Source: Rhodocyclaceae bacterium
GTDB taxonomy: Bacteria; Pseudomonadota; Gammaproteobacteria; Burkholderiales; CAIKXV01
Length of the DNA stretch: 64,000 nucleotides
Assembly (NCBI GenBank): GCA_020248265.1
Contig: JADCHX010000013.1
Location: 35,286 to 99,285, forward strand
Direction: 5' to 3'
Shown: piece after piece, positions 25,261 through 34,808 of the stretch
Layout of the letters: each line of letters starts with the position of its first letter
Position numbering within the stretch: position 1 is the first letter of the stretch
Translations under genes and position numbers: made by a program
Notes under the pieces: model-generated
What the model was told of the DNA's origin: nothing
Database searches by the model: none
Seen by the model: the letters and a program-made list of their open reading frames with translations, nothing else

Positions 25261-27285
25261 TCAGCCCGCCGCGATCACCGACCGGGCGAGCCCGGCGACA
25301 GCCTCTGCCGTGAATCCGAAGTGCTTGAACAGCACTCCGGCCGGCGCAGATTCACCGAAGCGGTCCAGCCCGAGCACGGCACCGCGCCCATCGTCGGCGG
25401 CACCGACATACTTGCGCCAGAAGTCGGAGACGCCTGCCTCGATCGCCACACGCGGGATGTTGCGGGGAAGCACGGCTGTCCGCCATGCGGCGTCCTGGGC
25501 ATCGAACACGGACGTGCAGGGCATCGACACCACGCGGGCGGCGATGCCTTCCGCCGCCAGCAGGGTACGCGCGGCGATGGCCAGCGCCACTTCGGACCCG
25601 GTGGCGATCAGCACGACCGCCGGCTTGCCGCCGTCCGCCTCGGCCAGCACATAGCCGCCGCGCGCGATGCCGGCCAGCTGGTCGGCGCTGCGCGGCTGCG
25701 GTGCGAGGCCCTGGCGGGACAGCGCGAACACTGTCGGACGCGTCGTGCAGGTGAGCGCAGACTTCCACGCCACCGCAGTCTCTGCGCCATCGCACGGACG
25801 CCACACATCGAGGTTGGGGATCAGGCGCAGCGACGAGACCTGCTCCACCGACTGGTGCGTCGGCCCGTCCTCGCCCAGCCCGATCGAGTCGTGGGTGAAC
25901 ACGAACACGTTGCGCAGGCCCATCAGCGCCGCCATCCGCAGCGCGTTGCGCGAGTAGTCGGAGAAGGTCAGGAAGGTCCCGGTCTCGGGAATGAACCCGC
26001 CGTGCAGCGCCAGGCCGTTGGTGATGGCCGCCATCGCGAATTCCCGGACGCCGAAGTTCACGATGTTGCCGCGCAAGGTGCCATGGTCGTCGGGCAGCAC
26101 CACGCGGCTGCCGGACCAGTCGGTGAACACGCTGCCCATGAGGTCGGCCGAGCCGCCGATCAGCTCCGGCAGCGCCGGGGCGATCGCGTTCAAGGTGTTC
26201 TGCGAGGCCTTCCGGGTCGCGAAGGCGTCGGTCTTCGCCTGGGCCGCCGCGATCGCCGCGTCTGCCGCAGCCTGGAAGCCCGCCGGCAGGACACCAGCCG
26301 TCCGGCGCTCGTACTCCGCGGCGAGGTCAGGATGGGCGGCCGCATACGCCGCGAACCGGGCACGCCACGCGGCATTGGCCGCGCCGCCCTGGGCACGCGC
26401 GTCCCAGGCCGCACGCACATCCGCACCGATCTCGAACGGGCCGGACGTCCAGCCCAGCGCATCGCGGGTCGCCGCGACTTCCTTGTCGCCGAGCGCCGAG
26501 CCGTGGGTGTCGGCCGAGCCCTGCTTGGTCGGCGCGCCCTTGCCGATCACGGTGCGGCAGCAGATCAGTGTCGGGCGCGCGGTGTCGGCCTTCGCGGCAG
26601 CCACGGCGCGATCGATGGCTTCGCCGTCATGTCCGTCGACCGCCGGGATCACCTGCCAGCCGTAGGCTTCGAAGCGTTTCGGCGTGTCGTCGGTGAACCA
26701 CCCGGTGACCTTGCCGTCGATCGAGATGCCGTTGTCGTCGTAGAAGGCGATCAGCTTGCCCAGCTTCAACGTGCCGGCGAGCGAACATGCCTCGTGCGAG
26801 ATCCCTTCCATCAGGCAGCCGTCGCCGAGGAACACCCAGGTGTGGTGGTCGACGATCGCATGCCCCGGGCGGTTGAATTCGCCAGCGAGCAGGGCTTCGG
26901 CCAGTGCCATGCCGACTGCATTGGCGAGCCCCTGCCCGAGCGGCCCGGTCGTGGTCTCGACGCCGGCGGTGATGCCGTACTCCGGATGACCCGGCGTCTT
27001 CGAGTGCAGCTGCCGGAACGCGGCCAGTTCCGACATCGGCAGGTCGTAGCCGGTCAGGTGCAGCAGCGAATACAGCAGCATCGAACCGTGCCCGTTCGAC
27101 AGCACGAAGCGGTCGCGGTCGGCCCAGCGCGGGTCGGCGGGGTCATGCTTCAGGTGATGCCGCCAGAGCGATTCGGCGATGTCCGCCATCCCCATCGGCA
27201 TGCCGGGATGCCCGGAGTTGGCTTTTTGCACCGCGTCCATCGAAAGGACGCGGATCGCGTTGGCGAGTTCGGTGCGAGTGGGCAT
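25261..27285 (-). CDS. tkt: transketolase
   Basis: 674 aa, standard length. [29 protein letters not shown] near the start, [31 protein letters not shown], the thiamine-diphosphate motif [32 protein letters not shown] (read in parts), and [20 protein letters not shown] in the pyrimidine-binding domain are present. It transfers two-carbon ketol units in the pentose phosphate and Calvin pathways. It is the first gene of a leftward operon tkt-gap-pgk-pyk-fba; a 170-base spacer before gap could hold a second promoter. The upstream 108 bases separate it from ntrX. Confidence 0.96.
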   Translation of the reverse strand: MPTRTELANAIRVLSMDAVQKANSGHPGMPMGMADIAESLWRHHLKHDPADPRWADRDRFVLSNGHGSMLLYSLLHLTGYDLPMSELAAFRQLHSKTPGHPEYGITAGVETTTGPLGQGLANAVGMALAEALLAGEFNRPGHAIVDHHTWVFLGDGCLMEGISHEACSLAGTLKLGKLIAFYDDNGISIDGKVTGWFTDDTPKRFEAYGWQVIPAVDGHDGEAIDRAVAAAKADTARPTLICCRTVIGKGAPTKQGSADTHGSALGDKEVAATRDALGWTSGPFEIGADVRAAWDARAQGGAANAAWRARFAAYAAAHPDLAAEYERRTAGVLPAGFQAAADAAIAAAQAKTDAFATRKASQNTLNAIAPALPELIGGSADLMGSVFTDWSGSRVVLPDDHGTLRGNIVNFGVREFAMAAITNGLALHGGFIPETGTFLTFSDYSRNALRMAALMGLRNVFVFTHDSIGLGEDGPTHQSVEQVSSLRLIPNLDVWRPCDGAETAVAWKSALTCTTRPTVFALSRQGLAPQPRSADQLAGIARGGYVLAEADGGKPAVVLIATGSEVALAIAARTLLAAEGIAARVVSMPCTSVFDAQDAAWRTAVLPRNIPRVAIEAGVSDFWRKYVGAADDGRGAVLGLDRFGESAPAGVLFKHFGFTAEAVAGLARSVIAAG

Positions 27286-27393
27286 GTGCAGTGCGCGCCC
27301 GGGAGCGCGTTCGGGTCGGGGGTTCGGTGCCTGATCGGCAATCCGCGATTATCCCGCATCGGGCCTGTCGGCGTTCGCCGCGTGCTGCAACGG

Positions 27394-28668
27394 TCAGTCG
27401 TCGGCGCGCCGGGTACGGATGCCGAGCTGCTTGATCTTGCGGTACAGGTGGGTGCGTTCGAGGCCGACCTTGTCCGCGACGCGGCTCATGTTGCCGCCTT
27501 CGAGCGCGATATGGTGCTCGAGGTAGGACTTCTCGAAGGCATCGCGCGCCTCGCGCAGCGGCGCATCGAAGGTGAGCCCGGAGGCCGGATTCTGTGCCGC
27601 GGGCAGGCTGACGACCGGCAGCACGTCCTGCTGGACGACCAGGCGCGCGACGTCCTGGGCCGTCACTTCCGTGCCGAGCGAGGTCACCGCCAGCGAGCGC
27701 ACGATCTGCTCCAGCTGGCGCAGGTTGCCCGGCCATTCATAGTTGCGCAGTGCATTCAGCGCGGCGGTGTCGAAGCTGCGCGGCGGGCTTTCCCTCGCTT
27801 CGACGATGCGGGTAAGCAGCAGCGTCGCCAGTTCGGGAACGTCTTCGCGATGGTCGCGCAACGGCGGCACCTGCAGGGTGACCGGCGCCGCCTCGAGCAA
27901 GCGCGGCTCGGCCAGGCCGGCTGCGACCTGATCGGCCAGGTCGCGCTCGGTGCCGATCACCACCCGCGCCCGGTGCCGATCGGAGCGGCCCATCACCAGC
28001 GCCAGGCCCTTCTGCTCGGCGCGGGACAGCTGGCCGAGCGACGGGATGTAGAGCACGCCTTCGTTTGCGCTGGCTGCGAGATCGAGCGGCGAATTGAGCA
28101 GCGGGCGCGCGTCCTCGACCTCGATCCAGGGCGTGTTCGGGATATGCAGGTACTGCGCGCACAGCTCGGCGCGGCAGCCCGATTCGGCCACCAGCACGAC
28201 CGGGCCACGCGCGGCGCGAAGCTGCGCGAGGCGCTGCTTGAGCTCGGCCATCATCGGCGAGCGGCCGAGGCTGTCGAGCGAGAGCTCGGGCATCGGCGCT
28301 GCCTCGGATCGACGCAGGACGCGGCCGACGGTCGACAGCAGCTTCTGCAGCGCGATCGGCTTCTCGAGGAAATCGGAAGCACCCAGCTTGGTGGACTCGA
28401 CCGCAGTATCGATGGTCGCGTGGCCGGACATCATCACCACCGGCATTGTCAGCTGGCCGCCGCGCGCCCATTCCTTCAGCAGCGTGATGCCGTCGGTGTC
28501 CGGCATCCAGATGTCGAGCAGCACCAGGTCGGGCCGGGCGCGGGCGCGCTCGCGCCGGGCCTGGTCGCCATTCTCGGCGAGGCGCACGTTGTAGCCCTCG
28601 TCACGCAGGATCTCCGAGAGCAGCTCGCGGATGCCGATCTCGTCGTCTACGACCAGGATGTCGCTCAT
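27394..28668 (-). CDS. ntrX: NtrX-like response regulator with degenerate AAA+ domain
   Basis: 424 aa. The receiver domain has the acidic pocket (VVDDE), phospho-acceptor Asp in LVLLDIWMPDTDG (about 53) and Lys in LEKPI. The central domain lies where a sigma-54 AAA+ ATPase should be, but the Walker A position reads VAESGCRAE rather than GESGTGKE, and no GAFTGA loop is seen. PLRDHREDVPELATLLLTR and YEWPGNLRQLEQIVRSL remain. The C-terminal Fis-type helix-turn-helix is intact (LERTHLYRKIKQLG). It is the likely partner of the NtrY-like kinase just upstream. It probably regulates without ATP-driven sigma-54 activation. Confidence 0.9.
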   Translation of the reverse strand: MSDILVVDDEIGIRELLSEILRDEGYNVRLAENGDQARRERARARPDLVLLDIWMPDTDGITLLKEWARGGQLTMPVVMMSGHATIDTAVESTKLGASDFLEKPIALQKLLSTVGRVLRRSEAAPMPELSLDSLGRSPMMAELKQRLAQLRAARGPVVLVAESGCRAELCAQYLHIPNTPWIEVEDARPLLNSPLDLAASANEGVLYIPSLGQLSRAEQKGLALVMGRSDRHRARVVIGTERDLADQVAAGLAEPRLLEAAPVTLQVPPLRDHREDVPELATLLLTRIVEARESPPRSFDTAALNALRNYEWPGNLRQLEQIVRSLAVTSLGTEVTAQDVARLVVQQDVLPVVSLPAAQNPASGLTFDAPLREARDAFEKSYLEHHIALEGGNMSRVADKVGLERTHLYRKIKQLGIRTRRADD

Positions 28669-28757
28669 TCGGTTCCGTCAACTGTACTGGCGTTCATGCT
28701 GGACCTCCTCGGGCCGCAGCCTGCCTGGCCCGTTCGGGCAGGACGGGCGTGGCCGGC

Positions 28758-31007
28758 CTAGGCTGCTGCACTCAACCCGCTCCGGTCGCTGCGTGCAGCG
28801 GCCACCGGCACGGTGAAACTGACGCGGGCACCGCCAGACTCTGCATTGCCCGCCTCGATCGAACCGCGATGTTCCTCGATGATCTTCTTGACGATCGCCA
28901 GCCCGAGGCCGGTTCCCTTCGGTTTGGTGGTGACGTAGGGCTCGAACACCCGCTCGAGCATCGACGGCGGGAATCCACAGCCATTGTCGACCACCGAAAG
29001 CCGTACGCATGCACGCTGCCCGGCACCGGCTGCTGCCAGCTCGGTCCGCACCACGATTCTAGGCGTCGCCACGTCGCCCAGCGCATCCTGTGCATTCTGC
29101 AACAGGTTGTGCAGCACCTGCCTGAGCTGCGTCGGGCTGCCAACCACCTTCGGCAGGCCGGTGGCGAGGTCGGTGTCGATGGCGATCGTACGCGCGCCCG
29201 CCTCGTAGAGGCCGAGCACTTCGCGCACGAGCTGGTTCAGGTCGATCTCGCTGGTCGCCATGTCGGGCTTGCTGCGCGCGTACTCGGAGAACGCGTCGAC
29301 CATGCTCTTGAGCGCTGCGACCTGGTTGACGATCGTCTGAGTGGAACGCTCGAGCATCTGCGCGTCGGCCGTATCCAGCTTCGCCGACAGCTTGTGGTGC
29401 AGCCGTTCGGCCGACAGCTGGATGGGCGTCAGCGGGTTCTTGATCTCGTGCGCGAGCCGGCGGGCCACCTCGCCCCAGGCTGCATCGCGCTGCGCCTGCA
29501 TCAGCCCGGTCACGTCGTCGAACACGACCACATGGCCGACATCGGCATCCTGCTCGCGGTCGACCCGGAGGTGAGAGCCGCGCAGCAGCAGCATGCGTCG
29601 CGCACCCTTCGCGCCGTACTCGACCTGAGCCTCCCAGACCGGCGAGGCGCCACCCGGCTCGCCGAGCTGGAAGCGCGACTGCAGCTCGTGCGCCAGCAGT
29701 GCGAGCGGCGAGGCGCCGTCCGCATCCCGGCTCAGCTGCGTACCGAGCAGGTCGCCCAGCTCGACGCCGAGGATCAGGCTGGCACTGCGGTTGGCCGCGC
29801 GCAGCCGGAACTGGGCATCGAACGACATCACGCCCGACGACAGGTTGCCGAGCACGCTCTCGAGGTAGGCCTTGGCGGTCTCGATCTCCGCCTGCGTGCG
29901 CTGGTTGGCGGCGCGTACCTCGTCGAGCTGCCGGGTCATCCGGTTGAAGGAACCGGTGAGCACGCCCAGTTCGTCGCTGCTCGCAACGGTCGCGCGCTGG
30001 CTGAAGTCGCCGCGCGCGACCGCTGCCGTGCCTTCGGCGAGGATCGACAGCGGCGAGGCGAGCTGCTCGGACAGGAAGATCGCCAGTGCGAACGCGCCCA
30101 GCAGGCCGAGCAGCAGGGTCAGCGTGAGCGTCAACCCGTACAGCTGCTTGAGCCCGATGCGCGACAACTGCAGCTGCTGGTAGTCCTGGTAACCGACCTG
30201 CACCGCCTCGGCCGCGGCCGCGAGTGCCGGCGGCACCGGCTGCAGCACCTGCAGCGCGCGAATGTCATCGGTCAGCGACAGCGTGTTGACCGGCACCACC
30301 ACACGCAGGTAGAGCCCCTTGTCGGGCAGCGCCTCGATGGACGAATACGGCTGCTGCGCACGCACCTGCCGCATCACCGCACTGACCGGCAGCTCGGGCA
30401 TCACGGCGATGCCGGTGCCGGCCACCGCCAGCGCCGTGCCACGCGGACTGAACAGCGCCGCCTCATCGACGCGGTACTGGTCGCGCAGGCGATTCAACGC
30501 GGCTGACTGCTGGGTCGGTGCCTGTTCGGACAGCGCCGCCGCCATGGATTGCGCCCGCGCGGAGAGATCGCGCAGCGAGCCGTCGAGCGTGGAGCGGCCG
30601 AGCGCCAGCGCACCATCGAGCGCCTTGTCGATCTTCACGTCGAACCAGGACTCGATGCCGCGCGCCATGAACTGCACGCTCACCGCATAGACCAGCGCGC
30701 CCGGCAGTACCGCCACCAGCGAGAAGAAGATCGCCAGCCGGAATGCGAGCTTGGACCCGAACACACCCGACTTGAGCTTGCGCCGCAGCCCGTAGAGCTG
30801 GAAGCCGATCAGCACCAGCAGCGCGACGACCAGCCCGGCGTTGATCGCGAGCAGCTGGCGGTAATGATTGGCGAACAGCTGCGTGTTCGCGGTCGCGGTC
30901 GACAGCAGGAACAGCAGCACCGCCGCAAACCCGACCAGCAGCACGAAGACGTACTTGAAGCGACGCGACGAGAACCATGAACGGCCCGGGGTCACGGATG
31001 CGCTCAT
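28758..31007 (-). CDS. ntrY: NtrY-like sensor histidine kinase
   Basis: 749 aa from the ATG at 31007, which overlaps the upstream stop as ATGA. N-terminal membrane helices (FKYVFVLLVGFAAVLLFLLS, LVVALLVLIGFQLYGL, LAIFFSLVAVLPGALVYAVS), an extracytoplasmic region, a fourth helix near 350, a HAMP segment, a PAS-like domain with SGVMSFDAQFRLRAANRSA, the H-box RLAHEIKNPLTPIQLSAERL with the phospho-His, and the ATPase boxes DNGCGFPPSMLERVFEPY and GTGLGLAIVKKIIEEH. This kinase controls nitrogen- or redox-related responses in other proteobacteria. It is followed by ntrX 89 bases downstream. Confidence 0.93.
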   Translation of the reverse strand: MSASVTPGRSWFSSRRFKYVFVLLVGFAAVLLFLLSTATANTQLFANHYRQLLAINAGLVVALLVLIGFQLYGLRRKLKSGVFGSKLAFRLAIFFSLVAVLPGALVYAVSVQFMARGIESWFDVKIDKALDGALALGRSTLDGSLRDLSARAQSMAAALSEQAPTQQSAALNRLRDQYRVDEAALFSPRGTALAVAGTGIAVMPELPVSAVMRQVRAQQPYSSIEALPDKGLYLRVVVPVNTLSLTDDIRALQVLQPVPPALAAAAEAVQVGYQDYQQLQLSRIGLKQLYGLTLTLTLLLGLLGAFALAIFLSEQLASPLSILAEGTAAVARGDFSQRATVASSDELGVLTGSFNRMTRQLDEVRAANQRTQAEIETAKAYLESVLGNLSSGVMSFDAQFRLRAANRSASLILGVELGDLLGTQLSRDADGASPLALLAHELQSRFQLGEPGGASPVWEAQVEYGAKGARRMLLLRGSHLRVDREQDADVGHVVVFDDVTGLMQAQRDAAWGEVARRLAHEIKNPLTPIQLSAERLHHKLSAKLDTADAQMLERSTQTIVNQVAALKSMVDAFSEYARSKPDMATSEIDLNQLVREVLGLYEAGARTIAIDTDLATGLPKVVGSPTQLRQVLHNLLQNAQDALGDVATPRIVVRTELAAAGAGQRACVRLSVVDNGCGFPPSMLERVFEPYVTTKPKGTGLGLAIVKKIIEEHRGSIEAGNAESGGARVSFTVPVAAARSDRSGLSAAA

Positions 31008-31615
31008 GGCGTCACCGCGAACCGGTACCAGTCCGACGTGAGGGTCCATTCGCGCGTTGCGAAAGGACTCGCCTGGAACGGCCGCGGCAGTTGCGACAGG
31101 TCGAGGCGCATGCGCACTGCCGCAGCGTAGGTGTTGCCGCGCGCCAGCGCGGCGAGCGGGAGCACGGGCCGGCGCCGGACGCGCCCGAGCACGGCGAGCG
31201 CTTCCTCGAGCGTCGCGAAGTTCTGGAACAGCGTGCCGGCCGCCAGCCGGTACTGGCGGGTCAGTGTGTTGTAGCCGAGACGGTACGTCTGTGCGGAGAC
31301 CCCTGCCCGCTGGTCGAACCAGTACCAGCGTCCACGGCTGACTTCGAGTTCGAGGACGAAGAACAGCGTGATGCCCTTGGACAGTGCCTCCTCGACGGGC
31401 GCCGACAGCGTGATCTGGAAATCGGTCGACAGCAGCCAGCCGTCATCGCTCGCCTCCAGCGAGGCATTGCGCGCGACGATCCCGTCCGCCCGCGCCACGG
31501 ACGACGACAGCGCGAGCAGCAGCACGGCCGCCGTCGCGACCATGGCGACCAGCCACCGCAGAACTCCGCCGCGGCGCGGGTCAAGGCTTGCTGAGTAATG
31601 CGTAGTGGAACCCAT
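31004..31615 (-). CDS. DUF4390 family secreted/membrane-anchored protein
   Basis: 203 aa. A hydrophobic N-terminal segment LRWLVAMVATAAVLLLALSSSVARA looks like a signal peptide or anchor, followed by a beta-rich domain with ITLFFVLELEVSRGRWYWFD, YRLGYNTLTRQYRLAAG and a C-terminal LTSDWYRFAV. This protein is usually found between rsmB and ntrY in betaproteobacteria, as here; its function is unknown, perhaps linked to the NtrY sensor. Its start lies inside rsmB (35-base overlap) and its stop overlaps the ntrY start. Confidence 0.85.
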   Translation of the reverse strand: MGSTTHYSASLDPRRGGVLRWLVAMVATAAVLLLALSSSVARADGIVARNASLEASDDGWLLSTDFQITLSAPVEEALSKGITLFFVLELEVSRGRWYWFDQRAGVSAQTYRLGYNTLTRQYRLAAGTLFQNFATLEEALAVLGRVRRRPVLPLAALARGNTYAAAVRMRLDLSQLPRPFQASPFATREWTLTSDWYRFAVTP

Positions 31616-33005
31616 CGTGGTCAGGATCAGGCAGCAGCCTCAGATCTCCGGTCGACGATCGATCGGCATCGCCGCGCGCCGCGGCGATATCCGATGCATC
31701 GCCCGCACCCCGGACGGCCGGGGTGTGCGCCTGTTGCACGCAGGATACCCGACGCGCGCCCGGCTGGTCGGCAAGGAAGGCCTCCAGCACGGCCTCGTTC
31801 TCGGCCGGGAACACCGAACACGTGCAATACAGCAGCGAGCCGCCGGGCGCGAGCACCGTCCACAGGGCGTCGAGCAACCGCCGCTGCTGCGCGGCCAGGC
31901 GAGGCAGGTCGGACGCGCGGCGCAGCCACTTGATGTCGGGATGGCGACGCACGACGCCGGATCCCGAGCAGGGCGCATCGAGCAGGATGCGCTGGAACGG
32001 CCTGCCGTCCCACCACGACGCGAGGTGGGCAGCGTCGGCGGCAGCCAGCGTGGCCATCTGGCCCAGCCGGCCGAGGTTGTCGGACACGCGACGCAGGCGC
32101 CCGGCATCGCTGTCGAGCGCGACCAGTTCGATGTCGGCGCCTTCGAGCAGGTGGGTCGACTTGCCGCCCGGCGCGGCGCAGGCGTCGAGCACCCGGTCGC
32201 CATCCCGGGGCGACAGCAGGAGGGCGGCCAGCTGGGCGCCGGCATCCTGGACGCTGAACCAGCCCTGGTCGAACCCCGGGAGCGATTCCACCGGTAGCGC
32301 CCGCGGCAGGCGCACGCAGGCGTCGAGGGGAATCCGCACCGGCTGCATCAGGGCCGCGGCACCATCCCGCAGCGACGGCGCCAGCGGAAAGGCCTCGATC
32401 GAGTCGATGCGCACCGCCTCGATGTCTCGCGCAGCGCACGCGGCGATGAATGCTTCCGTGTCGGTGCGCCGCCGGTTGACGCGCAGGGTGAAAGGCGGAT
32501 GGCCGTTGCTGGCGGCCAGGACATCGCGCCAGTGCTGCGGATAATCCTTGCGTACCCGTTCGATCCACCACTGCGGGAACGAGTAACGCGCGCTGTCGTC
32601 GGCCACCGCAACCCGGTCGAGTTCGGCGCTGCGGCGCAGTGCATTGCGCAGCACTGCGTTGACCAGCCCGCGTGCGCGCGGGCTGCCGAGCGCGGCGCAG
32701 GCTTCCACCGCACCGTCGACGACGGCGTACGCGGCGGCGCGCGTGTGGCGCAGCTGATAGAGCGCGACCCACACCAGCGCCTGCAGCAGTGCGTCGGTGA
32801 GCGGGCGGTCGACCAGCGCCGAGGCGACCGCGCGCAGTTCGCCGAGGTGGCGCAGCGTGCCGTAGCACAGGTCCTGCAGCTGGCCACGTTCGCCGCCGGC
32901 CAGCGCGGGCGAGCGGTCGAGCGCCGCCATCAGTTCGCTCGACAGACTGCGGCCTGCGAGCACTGCCGCAACCGTGCGCGCCGCACGGACCTGTACAGCC
33001 TCCAT
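31581..33005 (-). CDS. rsmB: 16S rRNA (cytosine-967-C5)-methyltransferase
   Basis: 474 aa from the ATG at 33005. The N-terminal NusB-like RNA-binding domain (residues 1 to about 150, with LCYGTLRHLGELRA and GLVNAVLRNALRR) is followed by the methyltransferase: VLDACAAPGGKSTHLLE (SAM site), ILLDAPCSGSGVVRRHPDIKW and LLYCTCSVFPAENE, the two last holding the catalytic cysteines. A longer in-frame extension to 33713 would overlap fmt completely and is a shadow. The start overlaps the fmt stop (TGATG). The C-terminal segment is somewhat longer and more variable than usual. Confidence 0.95.
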   Translation of the reverse strand: MEAVQVRAARTVAAVLAGRSLSSELMAALDRSPALAGGERGQLQDLCYGTLRHLGELRAVASALVDRPLTDALLQALVWVALYQLRHTRAAAYAVVDGAVEACAALGSPRARGLVNAVLRNALRRSAELDRVAVADDSARYSFPQWWIERVRKDYPQHWRDVLAASNGHPPFTLRVNRRRTDTEAFIAACAARDIEAVRIDSIEAFPLAPSLRDGAAALMQPVRIPLDACVRLPRALPVESLPGFDQGWFSVQDAGAQLAALLLSPRDGDRVLDACAAPGGKSTHLLEGADIELVALDSDAGRLRRVSDNLGRLGQMATLAAADAAHLASWWDGRPFQRILLDAPCSGSGVVRRHPDIKWLRRASDLPRLAAQQRRLLDALWTVLAPGGSLLYCTCSVFPAENEAVLEAFLADQPGARRVSCVQQAHTPAVRGAGDASDIAAARGDADRSSTGDLRLLPDPDHDGFHYALLSKP

Positions 33006-34018
33006 CAGCGAGGACGTCCAGCTGTCTCGGCTGCCGCGGCCGCTGCAGGAGGCACCGGCGACACCGGCGACAGCACGGCAGACCCGGCACCGAGCAGGCT
33101 GGCCTCGTGCAGGCCAGCCGCATGCGCATACGCAGACGCGGCCTGGCGCCGGCCGCCCGCGCGCTGCACTTCGAGCACACGCAGGCAACCGGACCCACAG
33201 GCCACCGAGAAGCCCTCCGCATCGATCGCCAGCAGGCTGCCCGGCCGGGTGCCTTCCGGGAACGTCCGGTCTTCCGGAACCGCCCGCCAGATCTTCAGCA
33301 GCTGGCCACCCGACTCGCAGAACGCTCCGGGCACCGGGTCGAACGCCCGCACCAGGCGATCGATCGACGACGCAGGCTGCGAGAAGTCGATCGCGGCATC
33401 GCGCTTTTCGATCTTGTGTGCATAGGTGACACCGTTGTCGGACTGCGGCTCCGGCACGATGGAACCGCCTGCGGCGCCGAGCCTCTCGACGATCATCGCT
33501 GCGCCGAGGGCGGTCAGGCGCTCGAGCAGCATGCCCGCCGTCTCGCGCGCGCCGATCGGCAGTGCGCGGCGCGACCAGACCGGGCCGGTATCGAGGCCAG
33601 CGTCCATCTGCATGATGCTGATCCCTGTTTCCGCATCGCCTGCCAGCAGGGCACGCTGCACCGGTGCAGCGCCGCGCCAGCGCGGCAACAGCGATGCATG
33701 GATGTTCAGGCAACCGAGGCGGGGGATTGCCAGCACGGCCGGCGGCAGCAGCAGGCCGTACGCGGCAACGACCATCGCGTCCGGCGCAAGGCGGGCGAGA
33801 TCGGCCTGGACGGCCGCATCGCGCAGCGTCGCCGGCTGCGCCACCGGCAGGCCACGTTGCAGCGCAAGCGCCTTGACCGCGCTGGCCGTGAGCTTCATGC
33901 CGCGACCGGACGGCCGGTCGGGCTGGGTCAGCACGCAGGCGATCTCATGGCCGCCATCGGCCAGCGCAGCCAGTGCGGCGGCTGCAAACGGGGGAGTACC
34001 TGCAAAGACCAGTCGCAT
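33005..34018 (-). CDS. fmt: methionyl-tRNA formyltransferase
   Basis: 337 aa from the ATG at 34018 (MRLVFAGTPPFAAAALAAL), the conserved family start. The formyl-tetrahydrofolate binding and catalytic segment is CLNIHASLLPRWRGAAPVQRAL (Asn, His within residues about 107-128), followed by GISIMQMDAGLDTGPV. The C-terminal tRNA-binding domain includes DRLVRAFDPVPGAF. The protein ends in an Ala-rich tail (VPPAAAAAAETAGRPR). It formylates initiator Met-tRNA; the neighbouring deformylase gene encodes the reverse step on finished proteins. Confidence 0.96.
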   Translation of the reverse strand: MRLVFAGTPPFAAAALAALADGGHEIACVLTQPDRPSGRGMKLTASAVKALALQRGLPVAQPATLRDAAVQADLARLAPDAMVVAAYGLLLPPAVLAIPRLGCLNIHASLLPRWRGAAPVQRALLAGDAETGISIMQMDAGLDTGPVWSRRALPIGARETAGMLLERLTALGAAMIVERLGAAGGSIVPEPQSDNGVTYAHKIEKRDAAIDFSQPASSIDRLVRAFDPVPGAFCESGGQLLKIWRAVPEDRTFPEGTRPGSLLAIDAEGFSVACGSGCLRVLEVQRAGGRRQAASAYAHAAGLHEASLLGAGSAVLSPVSPVPPAAAAAAETAGRPR

Positions 34019-34093
34019 CGGATCAGGGCCGGGTGGGACTTTCCGCAGCCGCCCGTTCAAGCACAGGCCGGATTGCGCCGCTACCGAGCGGGA

Positions 34094-34600
34094 CTAGAGA
34101 ACCTTGTGCTGCTGCTTGCGCAGCTTGCTCACGATACGATTGCGCTTCAACCGGGACAGATGATCGACGAAAACGATCCCATCCAGATGATCCATCTCGT
34201 GCTGGACGCAGACCGCCAGCAACCCTTCGGCCTTGAGACGGAACGACTGTCCGTCGAGGCCGAGTGCTTCGATCTCGACCTGGGCAGGCCGCTCGACTTC
34301 ATCGAAGATGCCCGGTACCGACAGGCATCCTTCCTCACACTCCTGGGTGTCTGTGGACTGCCCGAGGATGCGCGGGTTGATCAGCGTAAGCAGCTGGTCG
34401 TGCGCCTCGGAGATATCGATCACGATCAGGCGCCGGTGTACGTCGACCTGCGTTGCGGCCAGCCCGATGCCCGGTGCCGCATACATGGTCTCGGCCATGT
34501 CGGCAGCAAGCCGACGCACCTCGTCGTCGATGCGCTCGATCGGAGCAGCGACTTTCTGGAGCCGGGGATCGGGGAAGTGGAGGATCGGGAGCAGGGCCAT
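34094..34600 (-). CDS. def: peptide deformylase
   Basis: 168 aa. The three metal-site motifs are present: GIGLAATQ (about 44-51), EGCLSVPG (about 88-95) and QHEMDHLDG (about 133-141). The enzyme removes the N-terminal formyl group from new proteins using Fe(II) or another metal. It is the first gene of the leftward def-fmt-rsmB-DUF4390-ntrY-ntrX series. The divergent 208 bases upstream are AT-rich and hold the promoters for def and for the LysM gene. Confidence 0.97.
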   Translation of the reverse strand: MALLPILHFPDPRLQKVAAPIERIDDEVRRLAADMAETMYAAPGIGLAATQVDVHRRLIVIDISEAHDQLLTLINPRILGQSTDTQECEEGCLSVPGIFDEVERPAQVEIEALGLDGQSFRLKAEGLLAVCVQHEMDHLDGIVFVDHLSRLKRNRIVSKLRKQQHKVL

Positions 34601-34808
34601 AATTGCTTGCTAATTTAATACATTAACCGCAGAATCTCACGCAACGTTTTAACTCCGGAGTGCATCCGGTCGCCCAACGGTGATCTGGCGCTCGGTCGGT
34701 GCCCCGGCCCGACTCCTGCCCAGCACACCGCATGCGGCGGCGGCTCGCGCGTTCGTCCGGAGGTCAGACTTCTTACACCACCGCGCCGCGGCGGGGGAGG
34801 CGACTGCC

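Noticed and set aside
25072..28761. A 1229-codon plus-strand open frame over tkt and ntrX
   Set aside because: Antisense shadow of two well-recognised genes; its composition is that of reversed high-GC codons.
31581..33713. rsmB extended upstream to 710 residues
   Set aside because: The extra 236 residues lie in another frame of fmt and show no homology-like pattern; the ATG at 33005 overlaps the fmt stop, as expected for coupling.
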